Below are positions 1 through 9,574 of a stretch of DNA of 64,000 nt, in pieces; the first letter of the stretch is position 1; every line of letters begins with the position of its first letter. The stretch lies in assembly GCA_963752495.1 (NCBI GenBank), contig CAVVYJ010000002.1, positions 992,001-1,056,000 of the forward strand, in the 5' to 3' direction. The notes under the pieces are model-generated. The model had not been told where the DNA came from and searched no databases. It was given only the letters and a program-made list of their open reading frames with translations. This DNA comes from CAVVYJ01 sp963752495. GTDB taxonomy: Bacteria > Pseudomonadota > Gammaproteobacteria > Burkholderiales > Methylophilaceae. A program made the translations under genes and the position numbers.

Positions 1-931
1 CGCTATCAAAACTTGCGTCATTTGCGGGCAGGTTTTCATAAGGCATCACGTCAAAATGCTTGCCAACCCTCGCCAATTCGGCTTCGGTGATGGTGTTTGG
101 TGCATCTTTCAAGTACGCCCATTCGGCCTCCACTTGTTTTTTAAACTCATCAATTCCCAGCGCTTTCACCAAAATCTTAATGCGCGCTTTATAAATATTA
201 TCGCGGCGACCATGCAGGTTATACACGCGAATAATCGCTTCGCAATAGGTGAGAGCGTGTTGCCACTCGAGATGCTCGCGTATCACCACGCCTAGTATTG
301 GCGTGCGCCCCAGACCGCCGCCTACCCACACTTTGATGGCCATTTTGCCTTGAGCGTCAGGATAAAACTCCATGCCGATATCGTGCATTTGCACTACGGC
401 GCGGTCTTCTTTGGTTCCGGAAACCGCGATTTTGAATTTGCGCGGCAATAGCGCGAACTCTGGGTGGAACGTGCTCCATTGACGCATGATTTCAGCCATC
501 GCGCGAGGGTCGATAATTTCGTCAGGCGCGATGCCAGCAAATTGGTCGGTGGTAATGTTGCGAATACAATTACCAGAAGTTTGAATCGCGTGCATTTCTA
601 CGGTGGCTAGTTCAGCCAAAATTTCTGGCGTATCTTCGAGCTTAGGCCAGTTGAGTTGCAGGTTTTGGCGTGTAGAAAAGTGGCCGTAGCCTTTATCATA
701 TTTTGTAGCGATATCAGCGAGTTTATGTAGTTGCCTACTAGATAGCATGCCATAGGGTACTGCGATTCGCAACATAGGCGCGTGGCGTTGAATATACAGG
801 CCGTTTTGCAGACGTAGCGGACGAAACTCATCGTCTGTTAGTTCACCAGCCAAGTAGCGCCGCGTTTGGTCGCGGTATTGCGCAACGCGTTCATCAACGA
901 TTTGTTGATCTATTTTGTCGTATTTGTACAT
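1..931 (-). CDS. cysI: Sulfite/nitrite reductase hemoprotein, CysI-like (3' end outside window)
   Basis: Reading the minus strand from ATG at 931 gives an uninterrupted frame of about 310 residues that runs off the window. It begins MYKYDKIDQQ and contains the siroheme reductase N-terminal pattern: RLQNGLYIQRHAPMLRIAVP, then YGHFSTRQNLQLNW, SGNCIRNITTDQFAG, and GMEFYPDAQGKMAIKVWVGG. These match the ferredoxin-like half-domain and first siroheme/4Fe-4S lobe of the assimilatory sulfite reductase beta subunit, which reduces sulfite to sulfide. The 4Fe-4S cysteines of the C-terminal half lie outside the window. The neighbouring sulfite exporter and CysB-type regulator support sulfite over nitrite as substrate. 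Confidence 0.9.
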   Translation of the reverse strand, partial: MYKYDKIDQQIVDERVAQYRDQTRRYLAGELTDDEFRPLRLQNGLYIQRHAPMLRIAVPYGMLSSRQLHKLADIATKYDKGYGHFSTRQNLQLNWPKLEDTPEILAELATVEMHAIQTSGNCIRNITTDQFAGIAPDEIIDPRAMAEIMRQWSTFHPEFALLPRKFKIAVSGTKEDRAVVQMHDIGMEFYPDAQGKMAIKVWVGGGLGRTPILGVVIREHLEWQHALTYCEAIIRVYNLHGRRDNIYKARIKILVKALGIDEFKKQVEAEWAYLKDAPNTITEAELARVGKHFDVMPYENLPANDASFDS

Positions 932-988
932 ATTGGTTTTATAAAATCCTAACAACCTGCCATTTTAATTCAAAAAACTGCTTGTCGT

Positions 989-1834
989 TTAGACTTTTCT
1001 TGGTGCGAGTTGCTTTAAGGCGACAATTAAAAGTAGAAATGAAACACCAAGCAATTGATTAAATTGAGGAAAAGCGAGTTTTTGCCCCACATAAACTAAA
1101 ATAAGTGCCAGCGCAGTGCGCACCCAGTGCTCTGCTACTTTTGAGCTCAAATGGCTACCAATCCATATGCCTGGAATTGAGCCAATCAGCAATGTGCCTA
1201 GTAGCGGGTAATCGACCGTGCCTAAACTTACATGTCCCAGACCAGCAACAAGCGTTAACGGCACCGCGTGTGCAACGTCAGTGCCCACTATGCGAGTGAT
1301 GGCCGCTTTGGGATAGAGTATAAGTAAAGCAGTAACACCAAGCGCGCCTGCACCGACGGATGTAAGCGTCACTAAAAATCCCAGAACGATACCGAGAATA
1401 ACGGTTAATGCAGGCGTATATTTCGGGCTAACCCAGTGTCCTGTTTTTGAAAGCTTTGCTAATTGATGGCGGAATAAAACCGACAATGACGTAAGCAATA
1501 GTGCAATGCCTAACCAGAACTTAATCTCAGTTACTGCGCTATCTGATGTCACGTCCAAGCCGCGCAGATATAGAGTGGTGATGATTGAGGCTGGGACGCT
1601 ACCATAAGCCAGTAAGCGCACGATGTGCCAGTCGATGTTGCCTAGTTTGCCATGCGCGAAAATGCCTGCGGTTTTGGTGATAGACGCATATAGCAGGTCT
1701 GTGCCTACGGCTACTGCTGCTTTCACATTGAAAAATATTAACAAAATGGGCGTCATAAGCGAGCCGCCACCAACGCCTGTCAGGCCAACTAATAAGCCTA
1801 CAACAAATCCAGCTAAAATATAATAAAAGTCCAT
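989..1834 (-). CDS. TauE/SafE (TSUP) family sulfite/sulfonate exporter
   Basis: About 281 residues starting MDFYYILAGFVVGLLVG, with eight or so hydrophobic segments and the family's N-terminal glycine-rich motif GLTGVGGGSLMTPIL; a second related motif VTLTSVGAGALGV lies in the second half, the usual internal duplication of TSUP proteins. I chose the ATG at 1834; a longer frame with a TTG start at 1903 adds 23 unlikely residues. The family moves sulfite, sulfonates or related anions across the inner membrane. The gene follows cysI on the same strand and is divergent from cysB, so export of excess sulfite during sulfur assimilation is the likely role (inference). Confidence 0.85.
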   Translation of the reverse strand: MDFYYILAGFVVGLLVGLTGVGGGSLMTPILLIFFNVKAAVAVGTDLLYASITKTAGIFAHGKLGNIDWHIVRLLAYGSVPASIITTLYLRGLDVTSDSAVTEIKFWLGIALLLTSLSVLFRHQLAKLSKTGHWVSPKYTPALTVILGIVLGFLVTLTSVGAGALGVTALLILYPKAAITRIVGTDVAHAVPLTLVAGLGHVSLGTVDYPLLGTLLIGSIPGIWIGSHLSSKVAEHWVRTALALILVYVGQKLAFPQFNQLLGVSFLLLIVALKQLAPRKV

Positions 1835-1904
1835 TTGGGTAGTTACATTGGTTTGAATTAACGGCGTAATATAGCAGGTATTGATATAATTATTTAATAC
1901 CAAT

Positions 1905-1957
1905 TTATTATTTTGGTATATTATTTAGTTATAATGAATGCATTCGCAACATTAAGG
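1905..1957 (+). promoter_or_regulatory. Probable cysB promoter in the divergent tauE-cysB gap
   Basis: The 129-bp gap between the divergent exporter gene and cysB is very AT-rich. A perfect TATAAT lies at 1930-1935, 28 bases upstream of the cysB ATG, with AAGG at about 1954 as ribosome binding site. No good -35 hexamer is visible at 17 bp spacing; the nearest weak candidate is TTATTA at 1905-1910. LysR-type regulators often bind such divergent gaps, so an autoregulatory CysB site is plausible but not identified. Confidence 0.4.
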
Positions 1958-1963
1958 TAATCA

Positions 1964-2899
1964 ATGAAACTTCACCAGTTAAAATACGTGCATGAGGTGG
2001 CTCGCCAGGGCTTGAGTATTTCGGCTGCTGCTGAGGCTTTACATACCTCTCAGCCCGGAGTGAGTAAGCAAATCCAGTTGCTTGAAGACGAGCTCAATCT
2101 GCAGATTTTTCAGCGCAATGGTAAGCGGCTTACAGGCGTGACAGAGCCTGGCAAACACATTATCAAGCTGGCAGCGACAGTCATGCTGGAAATGCAAAAT
2201 ATCAAGCGCGTTGGCGATGAGTTTAGTAAAGTTGAAACTGGCACATTTACAATTGCCACGACACACACGCAAGCGCGTTATAAATTGCCAGCTGTGGTGA
2301 AGCAGTTTATGGAGATGTATCCTCACGTCAAACTTAACATTCATCAGGGCGATCCTAGTCATGTAACGGCTCAAGTAGCCAATGGCGAAGCGGACGTTGG
2401 TATCGCAACCGAGGCAATCAGCCAAGATGAAAAGTTGCTATGTTTGCCTTGCTATGAGTGGAATCGTTGTGTGGTTGTGCCAAAAGGTCATCGATTGATT
2501 GATGCGTCACCACTCACTTTGGCAAATATTGCAAGCTACCCGCTTATTACTTACGATTTTGCTTTTACCGGCAGTACCACAGTCTCTAAAGTGTTTCATG
2601 ATGCAGGCGTGATGCCAAATGTCGTCTTAACAGCAATCGACGCAGACGTGATTAAGACTTACGTCAATTTAGGTTTGGGTATCGGATTGATCGCTAACAT
2701 GGCTTACGATGAAGAGCGTGACAAAGACTTGGTGCGGCTTGACTGTAGCCATCTGTTCCCTCCCAGCACCACTTATTTGGGTGTACGTAAAGATGCCTTT
2801 ATGCGCGGCTATATCTATGGATTTATTGAACTACTATCGCCAAAGTTTAATCGAAAAGCGGTGGATGAAGCATTTAAGATAACGAGAACTACTTACTAG
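1964..2899 (+). CDS. cysB: CysB-type LysR transcriptional regulator
   Basis: 311 residues. The N-terminal winged helix-turn-helix starts MKLHQLKYVHEVARQG and contains the helix SISAAAEALHTSQPGVSKQI, characteristic of CysB/Cbl rather than generic LysR proteins. The substrate-binding domain has TIATTHTQARYKLP, the CysB signature around the effector pocket (residues about 96-109). CysB activates sulfate and sulfite assimilation genes and senses N-acetylserine or related molecules. The gene is divergent from a TauE/SafE exporter and cysI, consistent with local control of sulfur assimilation. Full length, no anomalies. Confidence 0.93.
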   Translation: MKLHQLKYVHEVARQGLSISAAAEALHTSQPGVSKQIQLLEDELNLQIFQRNGKRLTGVTEPGKHIIKLAATVMLEMQNIKRVGDEFSKVETGTFTIATTHTQARYKLPAVVKQFMEMYPHVKLNIHQGDPSHVTAQVANGEADVGIATEAISQDEKLLCLPCYEWNRCVVVPKGHRLIDASPLTLANIASYPLITYDFAFTGSTTVSKVFHDAGVMPNVVLTAIDADVIKTYVNLGLGIGLIANMAYDEERDKDLVRLDCSHLFPPSTTYLGVRKDAFMRGYIYGFIELLSPKFNRKAVDEAFKITRTTY

Positions 2900-2918
2900 G
2901 CGAATAAATTGAAAGTTT

Positions 2919-3431
2919 ATGCTTAGGTTACACACTTTTGTCTTATGTCTTGCGCTTGCGGCATGCGCCAGCAAGCCACCAGCAGCAATTGAAGCGACGC
3001 GACCTAATGCCTCTGATGCCAATACTGCTATTTACGAGGTTGCGGTCAAAGAAGGAGTAAGCTATCAAGACGTTATTGATAGCTTAAAGTCTGTTTCTGA
3101 AGGCATGAATTTTGTAAATCCTGCCAATTTCCCAATAGGTGAGCACATCAAACAGCGTGGCATTAATCCGCAAGGCGTTAAAGAAGTCCATTCCTTTTGC
3201 AATTTAACCATGGGCACTGATATATTTTTAGATCACCCAGAGTTTCTGGTGTTTGCACCATGCCGTGTCGCACTCTATGAGAAACAAAATCAATTGTTTT
3301 TGGGGTTGGCACGACCAACTTATGATTTAAAGAGCATTAAAAACCCAACTCCCCGAGCACAAAAAGCTGCCCAACAGTTAGAAGAGGCGCTAATTCAACT
3401 TCTTAATAAAGCGAGTAAAGGCGAAATTTAG
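2919..3431 (+). CDS. DUF302-family lipoprotein
   Basis: 170 residues with a short signal sequence and lipobox LALAAC, lipidated Cys at residue 16, so probably anchored to the outer or inner membrane. The mature part matches the DUF302 pattern: an SVSEGMNFVNPANFPIG loop, then a core with FLVFAPCRVALYEKQNQLFLGLARP. The function of DUF302 is unknown. It starts 19 bp after cysB and is followed after one base by a small membrane-anchored protein, so the two are probably co-transcribed. Confidence 0.75.
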   Translation: MLRLHTFVLCLALAACASKPPAAIEATRPNASDANTAIYEVAVKEGVSYQDVIDSLKSVSEGMNFVNPANFPIGEHIKQRGINPQGVKEVHSFCNLTMGTDIFLDHPEFLVFAPCRVALYEKQNQLFLGLARPTYDLKSIKNPTPRAQKAAQQLEEALIQLLNKASKGEI

Positions 3432-3432
3432 C

Positions 3433-3876
3433 ATGCATAAACGATTTAGTCGCGAATGGTTTGCCGATCAGATTAAATCGAATAGCGTGGCGGTCATCAG
3501 CTTGATAACGGCGATTTCTGGCTTTACTTACAATACTTGGCAAGATCATCAAAATGAGATCAATCAAAATATGCGTGTCGCCTCGTTTGAGGTGTTAAAA
3601 AACCTGGGTGAAATGCAGACAATCGTGAATTATGCGCATTTTGAAGAAGACAAATCGCGCGGTAATCCGATTGATGGCTGGAAGCATGCAACAATGGTGC
3701 GTGACCTAAGCCGATTGCTTAATCCAAGCGCTGCAAAAGAAGGACAGCGCTTATTTGATAATTGGCAGCAGAACTGGGAAAAGCTAGAGAGTGACAATCA
3801 GATAGAAGTCCAGATTAGCGAACAAATTGCAAAGACAAGACAAGAAGTTTTAAGTAACATAGATGCATTAGAATAA
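3433..3876 (+). CDS. Hypothetical protein with one N-terminal membrane segment
   Basis: 147 residues, not recognised. Residues about 18-35 (SVAVISLITAISGFTYNTW) form a single hydrophobic segment; the remainder is hydrophilic and helical, with an acidic, coiled-coil-like C-terminus. The short positively charged N-terminus suggests that the bulk faces the periplasm, but this is weak inference. It begins one base after the lipoprotein stop codon and ends 16 bp before the HerA-like ATPase gene, so it sits in a likely operon with both. Confidence 0.6.
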   Translation: MHKRFSREWFADQIKSNSVAVISLITAISGFTYNTWQDHQNEINQNMRVASFEVLKNLGEMQTIVNYAHFEEDKSRGNPIDGWKHATMVRDLSRLLNPSAAKEGQRLFDNWQQNWEKLESDNQIEVQISEQIAKTRQEVLSNIDALE

Positions 3877-3892
3877 TCAAGAGAATCAGATC

Positions 3893-5359
3893 ATGGCAGA
3901 CCCGATATTCGTTGCAAAAAACAGCGATACCAGCAGTTTTATTTTACCCAAAATGGCGAATCGTCATGGTTTGATTGCTGGTGCGACAGGTACGGGTAAA
4001 ACTGTAACTTTGCAAAGTCTCGCAGAAGGATTTTCTAAGCTGGGCGTGCCAGTTTTTATGGCTGATGTTAAAGGCGACTTGTCTGGAATGAGTCAGTCGG
4101 GGGGCGGTAATCCCAAAGTGGATGCACGCGTTGCACAACTTGGTTTGACAGACTATAAACCGCAAGCGTCACCCGTGACGTTTTGGGATGTTTTTGGTTT
4201 AAAAGGGCACCCAGTACGTACTACCATCGCAGAAATGGGGCCGCTGTTATTGGCACGCATGCTTAATTTGAATGATGTGCAGGGCGGCGTACTCAATTCC
4301 ATTTTTAAAATTGCTGATGACAAAGGCTGGTTGTTGCTGGATTTAAAAGATTTGCGTGCGATGTCGCAGCATGCGGCAGAGCATTCTGCAGAGTATCAAA
4401 CTGAATATGGCAATATCTCCGCCGCCAGCGTGGGTGCGTTACAGCGTGCTTTGTTGCAGGTAGAAACAGAAGGCGGAGATGTGCTTTTTGGCGAGCCAGC
4501 ACTTAATTTGGATGATTTGTTGCAAACCGACAGTCAGGGTCGTGGTGTCATTAACATTTTGGCATCAGACCGCTTATTCAATTCACCGCGCGTATATGCC
4601 ACGTTGCTATTGAGTTTGCTTTCCGATTTGTATGAAAAACTGCCTGAAGTTGGCGATTTGGAAAAACCAAAACTGGTATTTTTCTTTGATGAAGCACATT
4701 TGCTTTTTACTGATGCTCCGCAAGTGTTGATGACAAAGATCGAACAAGTGATTCGTTTGATTCGCTCTAAGGGTGTTGGCGTATATTTTGTGAGTCAGAA
4801 CCCATTGGATATTCCTGATATTGTACTTGGCCAGCTAGGTAACCGTGTGCAGCATGCATTACGCGCCTTTACGCCGCGCGACCAAAAAGCGGTTAAATCT
4901 GCGGCGGAAACCTTTAGAACAAATCCCAAAGTAGATGTTGCGACTGCAATTACAGAGCTTGGTGTCGGTGAGGCGCTCGTCTCATTTTTGGATGAAAAAG
5001 GCATTCCAACACCAGTTGAGCGCACGTTTATTTGTCCGCCACAAAGTCGTATTGGGCCAGCCACCGATGCTGAGCGTGCCGCTGTAATCAGTAATTCGAT
5101 TGTCCGTGGTGTATATGAAAAAGAGGTGGATCGCGAATCAGCATATGAAGTGCTCACCAAGCGCGCGGCAGAATCTGCAACGCAAGTCGAGGAAGATAAA
5201 GGCTTTGATTGGGGTGGCATGCTTGGTGGTGGCAAAAAATCGAGTCGTTCCGATACTATTCTAGAATCTGCTGCCAAATCTGCTGCACGTTCTATTGGCT
5301 CACAACTTGGGCGCAGCATCATTCGTGGTGTGCTAGGCTCTATTCTAGGCAAGCGCTAA
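3893..5359 (+). CDS. HerA-like ATPase, DUF853 (YjgR) family
   Basis: 488 residues. The Walker A motif GATGTGKT lies at residues 30-37, followed by FMADVKGDLSGMSQ, a family signature. Walker B is LVFFFDEAHLLF at roughly residues 261-272, followed by the arginine-bearing stretch QVIRLIRSKGVGVYFVSQNP and RALRAFTPRDQKAVK-like motif. The C-terminus is glycine and serine rich. The family is related to the HerA/FtsK ATPases; its cellular role is not established. It is followed after 3 bp by fhs, so the two may be co-transcribed although no functional link is known. Confidence 0.88.
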   Translation: MADPIFVAKNSDTSSFILPKMANRHGLIAGATGTGKTVTLQSLAEGFSKLGVPVFMADVKGDLSGMSQSGGGNPKVDARVAQLGLTDYKPQASPVTFWDVFGLKGHPVRTTIAEMGPLLLARMLNLNDVQGGVLNSIFKIADDKGWLLLDLKDLRAMSQHAAEHSAEYQTEYGNISAASVGALQRALLQVETEGGDVLFGEPALNLDDLLQTDSQGRGVINILASDRLFNSPRVYATLLLSLLSDLYEKLPEVGDLEKPKLVFFFDEAHLLFTDAPQVLMTKIEQVIRLIRSKGVGVYFVSQNPLDIPDIVLGQLGNRVQHALRAFTPRDQKAVKSAAETFRTNPKVDVATAITELGVGEALVSFLDEKGIPTPVERTFICPPQSRIGPATDAERAAVISNSIVRGVYEKEVDRESAYEVLTKRAAESATQVEEDKGFDWGGMLGGGKKSSRSDTILESAAKSAARSIGSQLGRSIIRGVLGSILGKR

Positions 5360-5362
5360 TCT

Positions 5363-7021
5363 ATGTTGAGTGACATCGAAATTGCGCAAGCAGCACAGCT
5401 AAAGCCAATTTCAGATGTTGCAAAAAAACTTGATATCGCTGCTGAAGATTTGATTCCATACGGCCACTATATGGCCAAACTCAGTCCCGCGTGCATCGCT
5501 AAAGTTCAAAACAGACCCAATGGCAAATTGGTGCTAGTCACCGCCATAAGCCCTACGCCAGCTGGGGAGGGCAAGACAACGACAACCATTGGCCTTGCAG
5601 ATGCACTCAATCATATCGGTGAAAAAGCTGTTGTTTGTATCCGAGAGCCCTCTTTAGGGCCAGTATTTGGCCTTAAGGGCGGGGCTACGGGTGGCGGCTA
5701 TGCGCAAGTTGTGCCTATGGAGAATATCAACCTGCATTTTACTGGTGATTTTCACGCAATTACGGCAGCCAATAATCTGCTGGCAGCATTGGTCGACAAT
5801 CATATTCATCAGGGTAACCAGCTTGATATTGATGTTAAATCAATCAGTTGGCGACGTTGCATGGATATGAATGACCGCGCTTTGCGTCGGGCGACACTTC
5901 ACCAGCAGCGGCACGAAACTGAAACGGGTTTTGATATTACGGTCGCATCGGAAGTGATGGCAATTTTTTGCTTAGCGGAAAATCTGGAAGATTTAAAAGT
6001 GCGTTTAGGTGAAATTCAGGTTGCAAAAAATATGGCTGGAAAACCAATACTGGCGAGGACATTGCTGGCGAATGGCGCAATGACTGCGCTATTGAAGGAT
6101 GCGTTTCAGCCTAATATTGTGCAAACACTGGAACATACACCTGCAATTATTCATGGCGGACCTTTTGCCAATATTGCCCATGGTTGCAACTCGGTTGTGG
6201 CGACAAAGGCCGCGTTAAAATTTGCAGATTATGTGATAACCGAGGCGGGTTTTGGTGCTGATTTGGGCGCGGAAAAGTTCTTCGATATCAAATGCCGTAA
6301 AGCGAATCTGCAACCCGATGTGGTCGTGATTGTTGCGACTATTCGCGCCTTAAAGTACCACGGCGGTGCAGAATTGAAAGAGTTAAGTATTGAAAATATA
6401 AACTTTTTATTAAATGGAATCAATAATATAAAAAGACATATTAATAATCTACATGAGAATTTCGGCGTGCAAGTGGTTGTGGCTATTAATCACTTTACGC
6501 AAGATACGGAGCTTGAGCTTGAAACGCTTAAAAAGGCGGTGGAGGCACTTGGGAGTACGGCGCTAGTTTGTAAACACTGGGCTGATGGTGGCGCAGGTGC
6601 GACGGAACTCGCACAAGAAGTAGTGCGCGTGCTAAAGAGCAAGCAATCTCAGTTTAGACTATTGTATCCAGATAATATTGACTTGCTTGGGAAACTAGAA
6701 ACAATTGCGACAAAAATCTATGGAGCTGCCAAGGTGGAGTTAAGCGCTATGGCGGCTCAGCAAATGAGTTTTCTTAATCAAGAATATAGCGACTTTCCGG
6801 TTTGTATTGCGAAAACCCAATATTCTTTTTCATCTGATCCAACATTGCGTAATGCGCCTAGTGGACATGTGTTACAGGTACGTGAATTGCGCTTATCACG
6901 AGGTGCGGGTTTTATTGTAGCGATTTGCGGAGACATAATGACAATGCCAGGCTTACCTAGAGTTCCTGCCAGTGAACGTATAGATGTTGATATTGCTGGA
7001 AAAATTACAGGTTTAAGTTAG
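5363..7021 (+). CDS. fhs: Formate-tetrahydrofolate ligase
   Basis: 552 residues, the normal length. The N-10-formyl-THF synthetase P-loop TPAGEGKTTTTIGLADAL begins at residue 65, followed by EPSLGPVFGLKGGATGGGYAQ and NLHFTGDFHAI, all diagnostic for Fhs. It makes 10-formyl-THF from formate, ATP and tetrahydrofolate in the cytoplasm. In methylotrophs this connects formate to the folate C1 pool and serine/purine synthesis, which fits the suspected Methylophilaceae origin. The ATG at 5363 lies three bases after the preceding stop codon. Confidence 0.96.
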   Translation: MLSDIEIAQAAQLKPISDVAKKLDIAAEDLIPYGHYMAKLSPACIAKVQNRPNGKLVLVTAISPTPAGEGKTTTTIGLADALNHIGEKAVVCIREPSLGPVFGLKGGATGGGYAQVVPMENINLHFTGDFHAITAANNLLAALVDNHIHQGNQLDIDVKSISWRRCMDMNDRALRRATLHQQRHETETGFDITVASEVMAIFCLAENLEDLKVRLGEIQVAKNMAGKPILARTLLANGAMTALLKDAFQPNIVQTLEHTPAIIHGGPFANIAHGCNSVVATKAALKFADYVITEAGFGADLGAEKFFDIKCRKANLQPDVVVIVATIRALKYHGGAELKELSIENINFLLNGINNIKRHINNLHENFGVQVVVAINHFTQDTELELETLKKAVEALGSTALVCKHWADGGAGATELAQEVVRVLKSKQSQFRLLYPDNIDLLGKLETIATKIYGAAKVELSAMAAQQMSFLNQEYSDFPVCIAKTQYSFSSDPTLRNAPSGHVLQVRELRLSRGAGFIVAICGDIMTMPGLPRVPASERIDVDIAGKITGLS

Positions 7022-7022
7022 T

Positions 7023-7583
7023 TTGTATACCATTGAAAAAGCAGGTGTTGCCGAGCAAACCATTACGAAGTCTAAATTTTTAGCGTGGGCAGCACATTGC
7101 CAATCAGAGCGTGAAGTGATGGCTTTTTTACGCTCTATTGCAACGCAACATCAAACAGCTAGCCATTTGGCCTATGCATTCCGCATTAAAACACCCGATG
7201 GCATTATTCCAAGATTTTCTGATGCAGGTGAACCGTCTGGCACTGCAGGTAAGCCTATTCTACAAATGTTGGAAGGGCGTGATTTGATTAATGTCTGTGT
7301 GGGTGTAATACGTTATTATGGTGGAGTGAATTTAGGCACTGGTGGCCTTGCACGAGCTTATGGAGGCACAGCGCGCATGGCGCTAGATGCCGCTAAAACG
7401 GAACCTTACGTAGAAATGCAAGAGATTAAATTGACGATTCAATATAACCGTGTGGATGAATTAAACAGGGCGGTGACCCAACTAAAGGGTAAAATCCTTG
7501 ATAAATCATTTGCAGAAGCCGTGCATGTGAAAATTAGCTTGCCTGCGCTTGAAACGCAAGCATTAATGGACAGGTTTGGTTAA
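7023..7583 (+). CDS. yigZ: IMPACT/YigZ family protein
   Basis: 186 residues. The N-terminal UPF0029/IMPACT domain shows KSKFLAWAAHCQSE, FSDAGEPSGTAGKPIL and VCVGVIRYYGGVNLGTGGLARAYGG, the hallmark motifs of the family. A short ferredoxin-like C-terminal domain (DUF1949 type) follows from about residue 135. Bacterial YigZ is thought to act in translation-related processes but has no settled reaction. The start is a TTG codon at 7023, one base after the fhs stop; no ATG is available near the N-terminus, so coupling to fhs translation is likely. Confidence 0.85.
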   Translation: MYTIEKAGVAEQTITKSKFLAWAAHCQSEREVMAFLRSIATQHQTASHLAYAFRIKTPDGIIPRFSDAGEPSGTAGKPILQMLEGRDLINVCVGVIRYYGGVNLGTGGLARAYGGTARMALDAAKTEPYVEMQEIKLTIQYNRVDELNRAVTQLKGKILDKSFAEAVHVKISLPALETQALMDRFG

Positions 7584-7586
7584 ATA

Positions 7587-8600
7587 ATGACGCAAAAAAA
7601 ACAATTCAATAAATTCGATATCGCCGCATGGGTTTTGATGGGGTTGGCCATGCTGTTTGTGCTGCAGTTTCATCTGCTGCCAGGACTGCTTGCAGGCTTA
7701 TTAGTGTTCGAGTTGGTGCATATCATTTCGCCCTATATTGCGCGGAGATTGCCAGGCAAGGTCGCAAAATTGGTTGCAGTGGGCTTATTAGCGGCAATAG
7801 TTGTGGGTTTGCTAATGCTGATTGGAACTGGTTTGGCAGCTTTCTTCAGGTCAGACTCAGGCAGTCTGACTAGTTTAATCGCACAAATGGCGCAGATTGT
7901 GGAAGACTCAAGAAAAATTTTACCTATCTGGATTGATTCGCGACTGCCAGATGATGCTTTAGCATTACAGCAGGCGGTAACACAATGGCTACGGGATCAC
8001 TCAACTGATTTACAATTTGTAGGCAAAGAGGCTGGGCGCCATGCAGTACATATCCTGATTGCGATGATTATTGGCGGGATGTTGGCATTGCGCGAAGTGG
8101 TTTCTGCAGACCGTTACAAACCCTTTGCAAGCGCCTTGGTAAAGCGCATCACGCTTTTTGGCAATGCTTTTAGAAACATCGTATTTGCACAAGTGCGTAT
8201 CTCTGCCATCAACGCTGTTTTTACTGGCATCTACCTTGCAATCGTATTGCCTTTAATGGGCGTGCATTTGCCTTTTACCAAGACTATGATCGCGATTACT
8301 TTTATTGTGGGGTTGTTGCCGGTAGTAGGTAACCTAATTTCAAACGCAGTGATTGTGGTGGTGAGCATGAGCCACTCGCTTGCAATTGCGCTTGGGTCGC
8401 TACTATTTTTAGTGGTGATTCATAAACTAGAATATTTTTTAAATGCGCGTATTGTGGGCGGGCAGATTCGTGCATTCGCTTGGGAGCTACTCATCGCTAT
8501 GACATTGATGGAAGCCGCTTTTGGCATCGCCGGAGTTGTTGCTGCGCCGATATACTACGCCTACATCAAAAGCGAGCTAAGAGATCATGACTTAGTTTGA
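7587..8600 (+). CDS. AI-2E family (PerM-like) membrane transporter
   Basis: 337 residues with the family arrangement of three N-terminal membrane segments, a soluble region at about residues 90-150, and then a block of at least four membrane segments. The conserved middle reads ITFIVGLLPVVGNLISNAVI and, later, LEYFLNARIVGGQIRAF, typical for AI-2E/PerM proteins. Members export small molecules or take part in cation/proton exchange; the substrate here is unknown. It starts three bases after yigZ and its end overlaps the convergent M48 protease gene by 9 bp. Confidence 0.85.
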   Translation: MTQKKQFNKFDIAAWVLMGLAMLFVLQFHLLPGLLAGLLVFELVHIISPYIARRLPGKVAKLVAVGLLAAIVVGLLMLIGTGLAAFFRSDSGSLTSLIAQMAQIVEDSRKILPIWIDSRLPDDALALQQAVTQWLRDHSTDLQFVGKEAGRHAVHILIAMIIGGMLALREVVSADRYKPFASALVKRITLFGNAFRNIVFAQVRISAINAVFTGIYLAIVLPLMGVHLPFTKTMIAITFIVGLLPVVGNLISNAVIVVVSMSHSLAIALGSLLFLVVIHKLEYFLNARIVGGQIRAFAWELLIAMTLMEAAFGIAGVVAAPIYYAYIKSELRDHDLV

Positions 8601-9574
8601 TTTGTAAAAACGCGTTTCAAGAGTTTTACCAGCTTTTACATTATCCAAACTACTACCAACGCTGTCCCCAAGTTTAGCTAAACGCTCATCAGGGTGCGGG
8701 TGCGTTTTATATAGCAAAGCGACACTATTGTCTGATTTGTTCGTATGCCCGATAGTTTGTAGTACCTCAGGCAAGCCAAAGGCATCATAACCGGCACGCG
8801 CTGCCAGTACTAGACCCATACGATCTGCTTCAAATTCTGCATCTTTGTCCAAACTACGCGCACTTATTTCTGCACCATTACTGATTACTTTTTTTGCTAA
8901 TTTATCTTTTTTGCCAAGTTTATCTGTAATCCAGCTGGTGCCTGCATTGAGTAGCTGTTGTTTTTGCAGAACCTTGAGTTGATGTTTTTTGACGATATGT
9001 GCAATTTCATGGCCCAAAACCCCGGCTAACTGCGCCTCGTTTTCCAGTTTCTGGTACAAGCCTTTGGTAATCAGTACATAGCCACCAGGTGCGGCAAAAG
9101 CATTTAAATCAGTGCTTTCTATCACCCCAAATTTCCAAGGTAAATCAGGGCGTTCAGATTGGCTTGCCACCCAACGTCCGACTTGATTTACATACTTTTG
9201 CAGTGATTCGTCTTTAACCAGTGGTGCGGCGCCTAGAATGCTGCCAGTAATTTCACGTCCAATTAAAATTTCTTCATCACGACTGGGTTTTTTCCAGTTA
9301 ATCTCTTGTTTGGGTTGCTCTGCCGGTTTAGTTGGCTCTGCAGTTTTTGCTGGCTCTGTTGCTGCCGGTGTGCTGGCAGCAGCGGTTGGCGTTGCAGCAG
9401 TTTCAGCTGGGGCGGGTTGGCTGCAGGCGCTTTTTCGTCACCTTTAATATCGCTCACTTGCTTATCAATTTCTTGTTTTGCGGCATCTTCCAACACTTTA
9501 CCCAAATCAAGCGCATAACTTTGTGCACTAAAAACGCCCGCTATTATTAACAAACCTATCAATAGACGATTCAT
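8592..9574 (-). CDS. M48 family metalloprotease, interrupted by a frameshift near 9410
   Basis: Two minus-strand frames form one protein of about 327 residues. The N-terminal part (from ATG at 9574) has a signal peptide ending SAQSYA and then DLGKVLEDAAKQEIDKQ. The frame is lost in a C-rich run at about 9409-9420 and continues as an Ala/Pro/Thr-rich linker, then RDEEILIGREITG and the peptidase domain. The zinc motif HEIAH is at about 8997-9011 and the third ligand lies in EFEADRMG. Family members (BepA/LoiP-like) act in periplasmic quality control. One missing base restores the frame, so a sequencing error is more likely than a true pseudogene. Confidence 0.8.
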
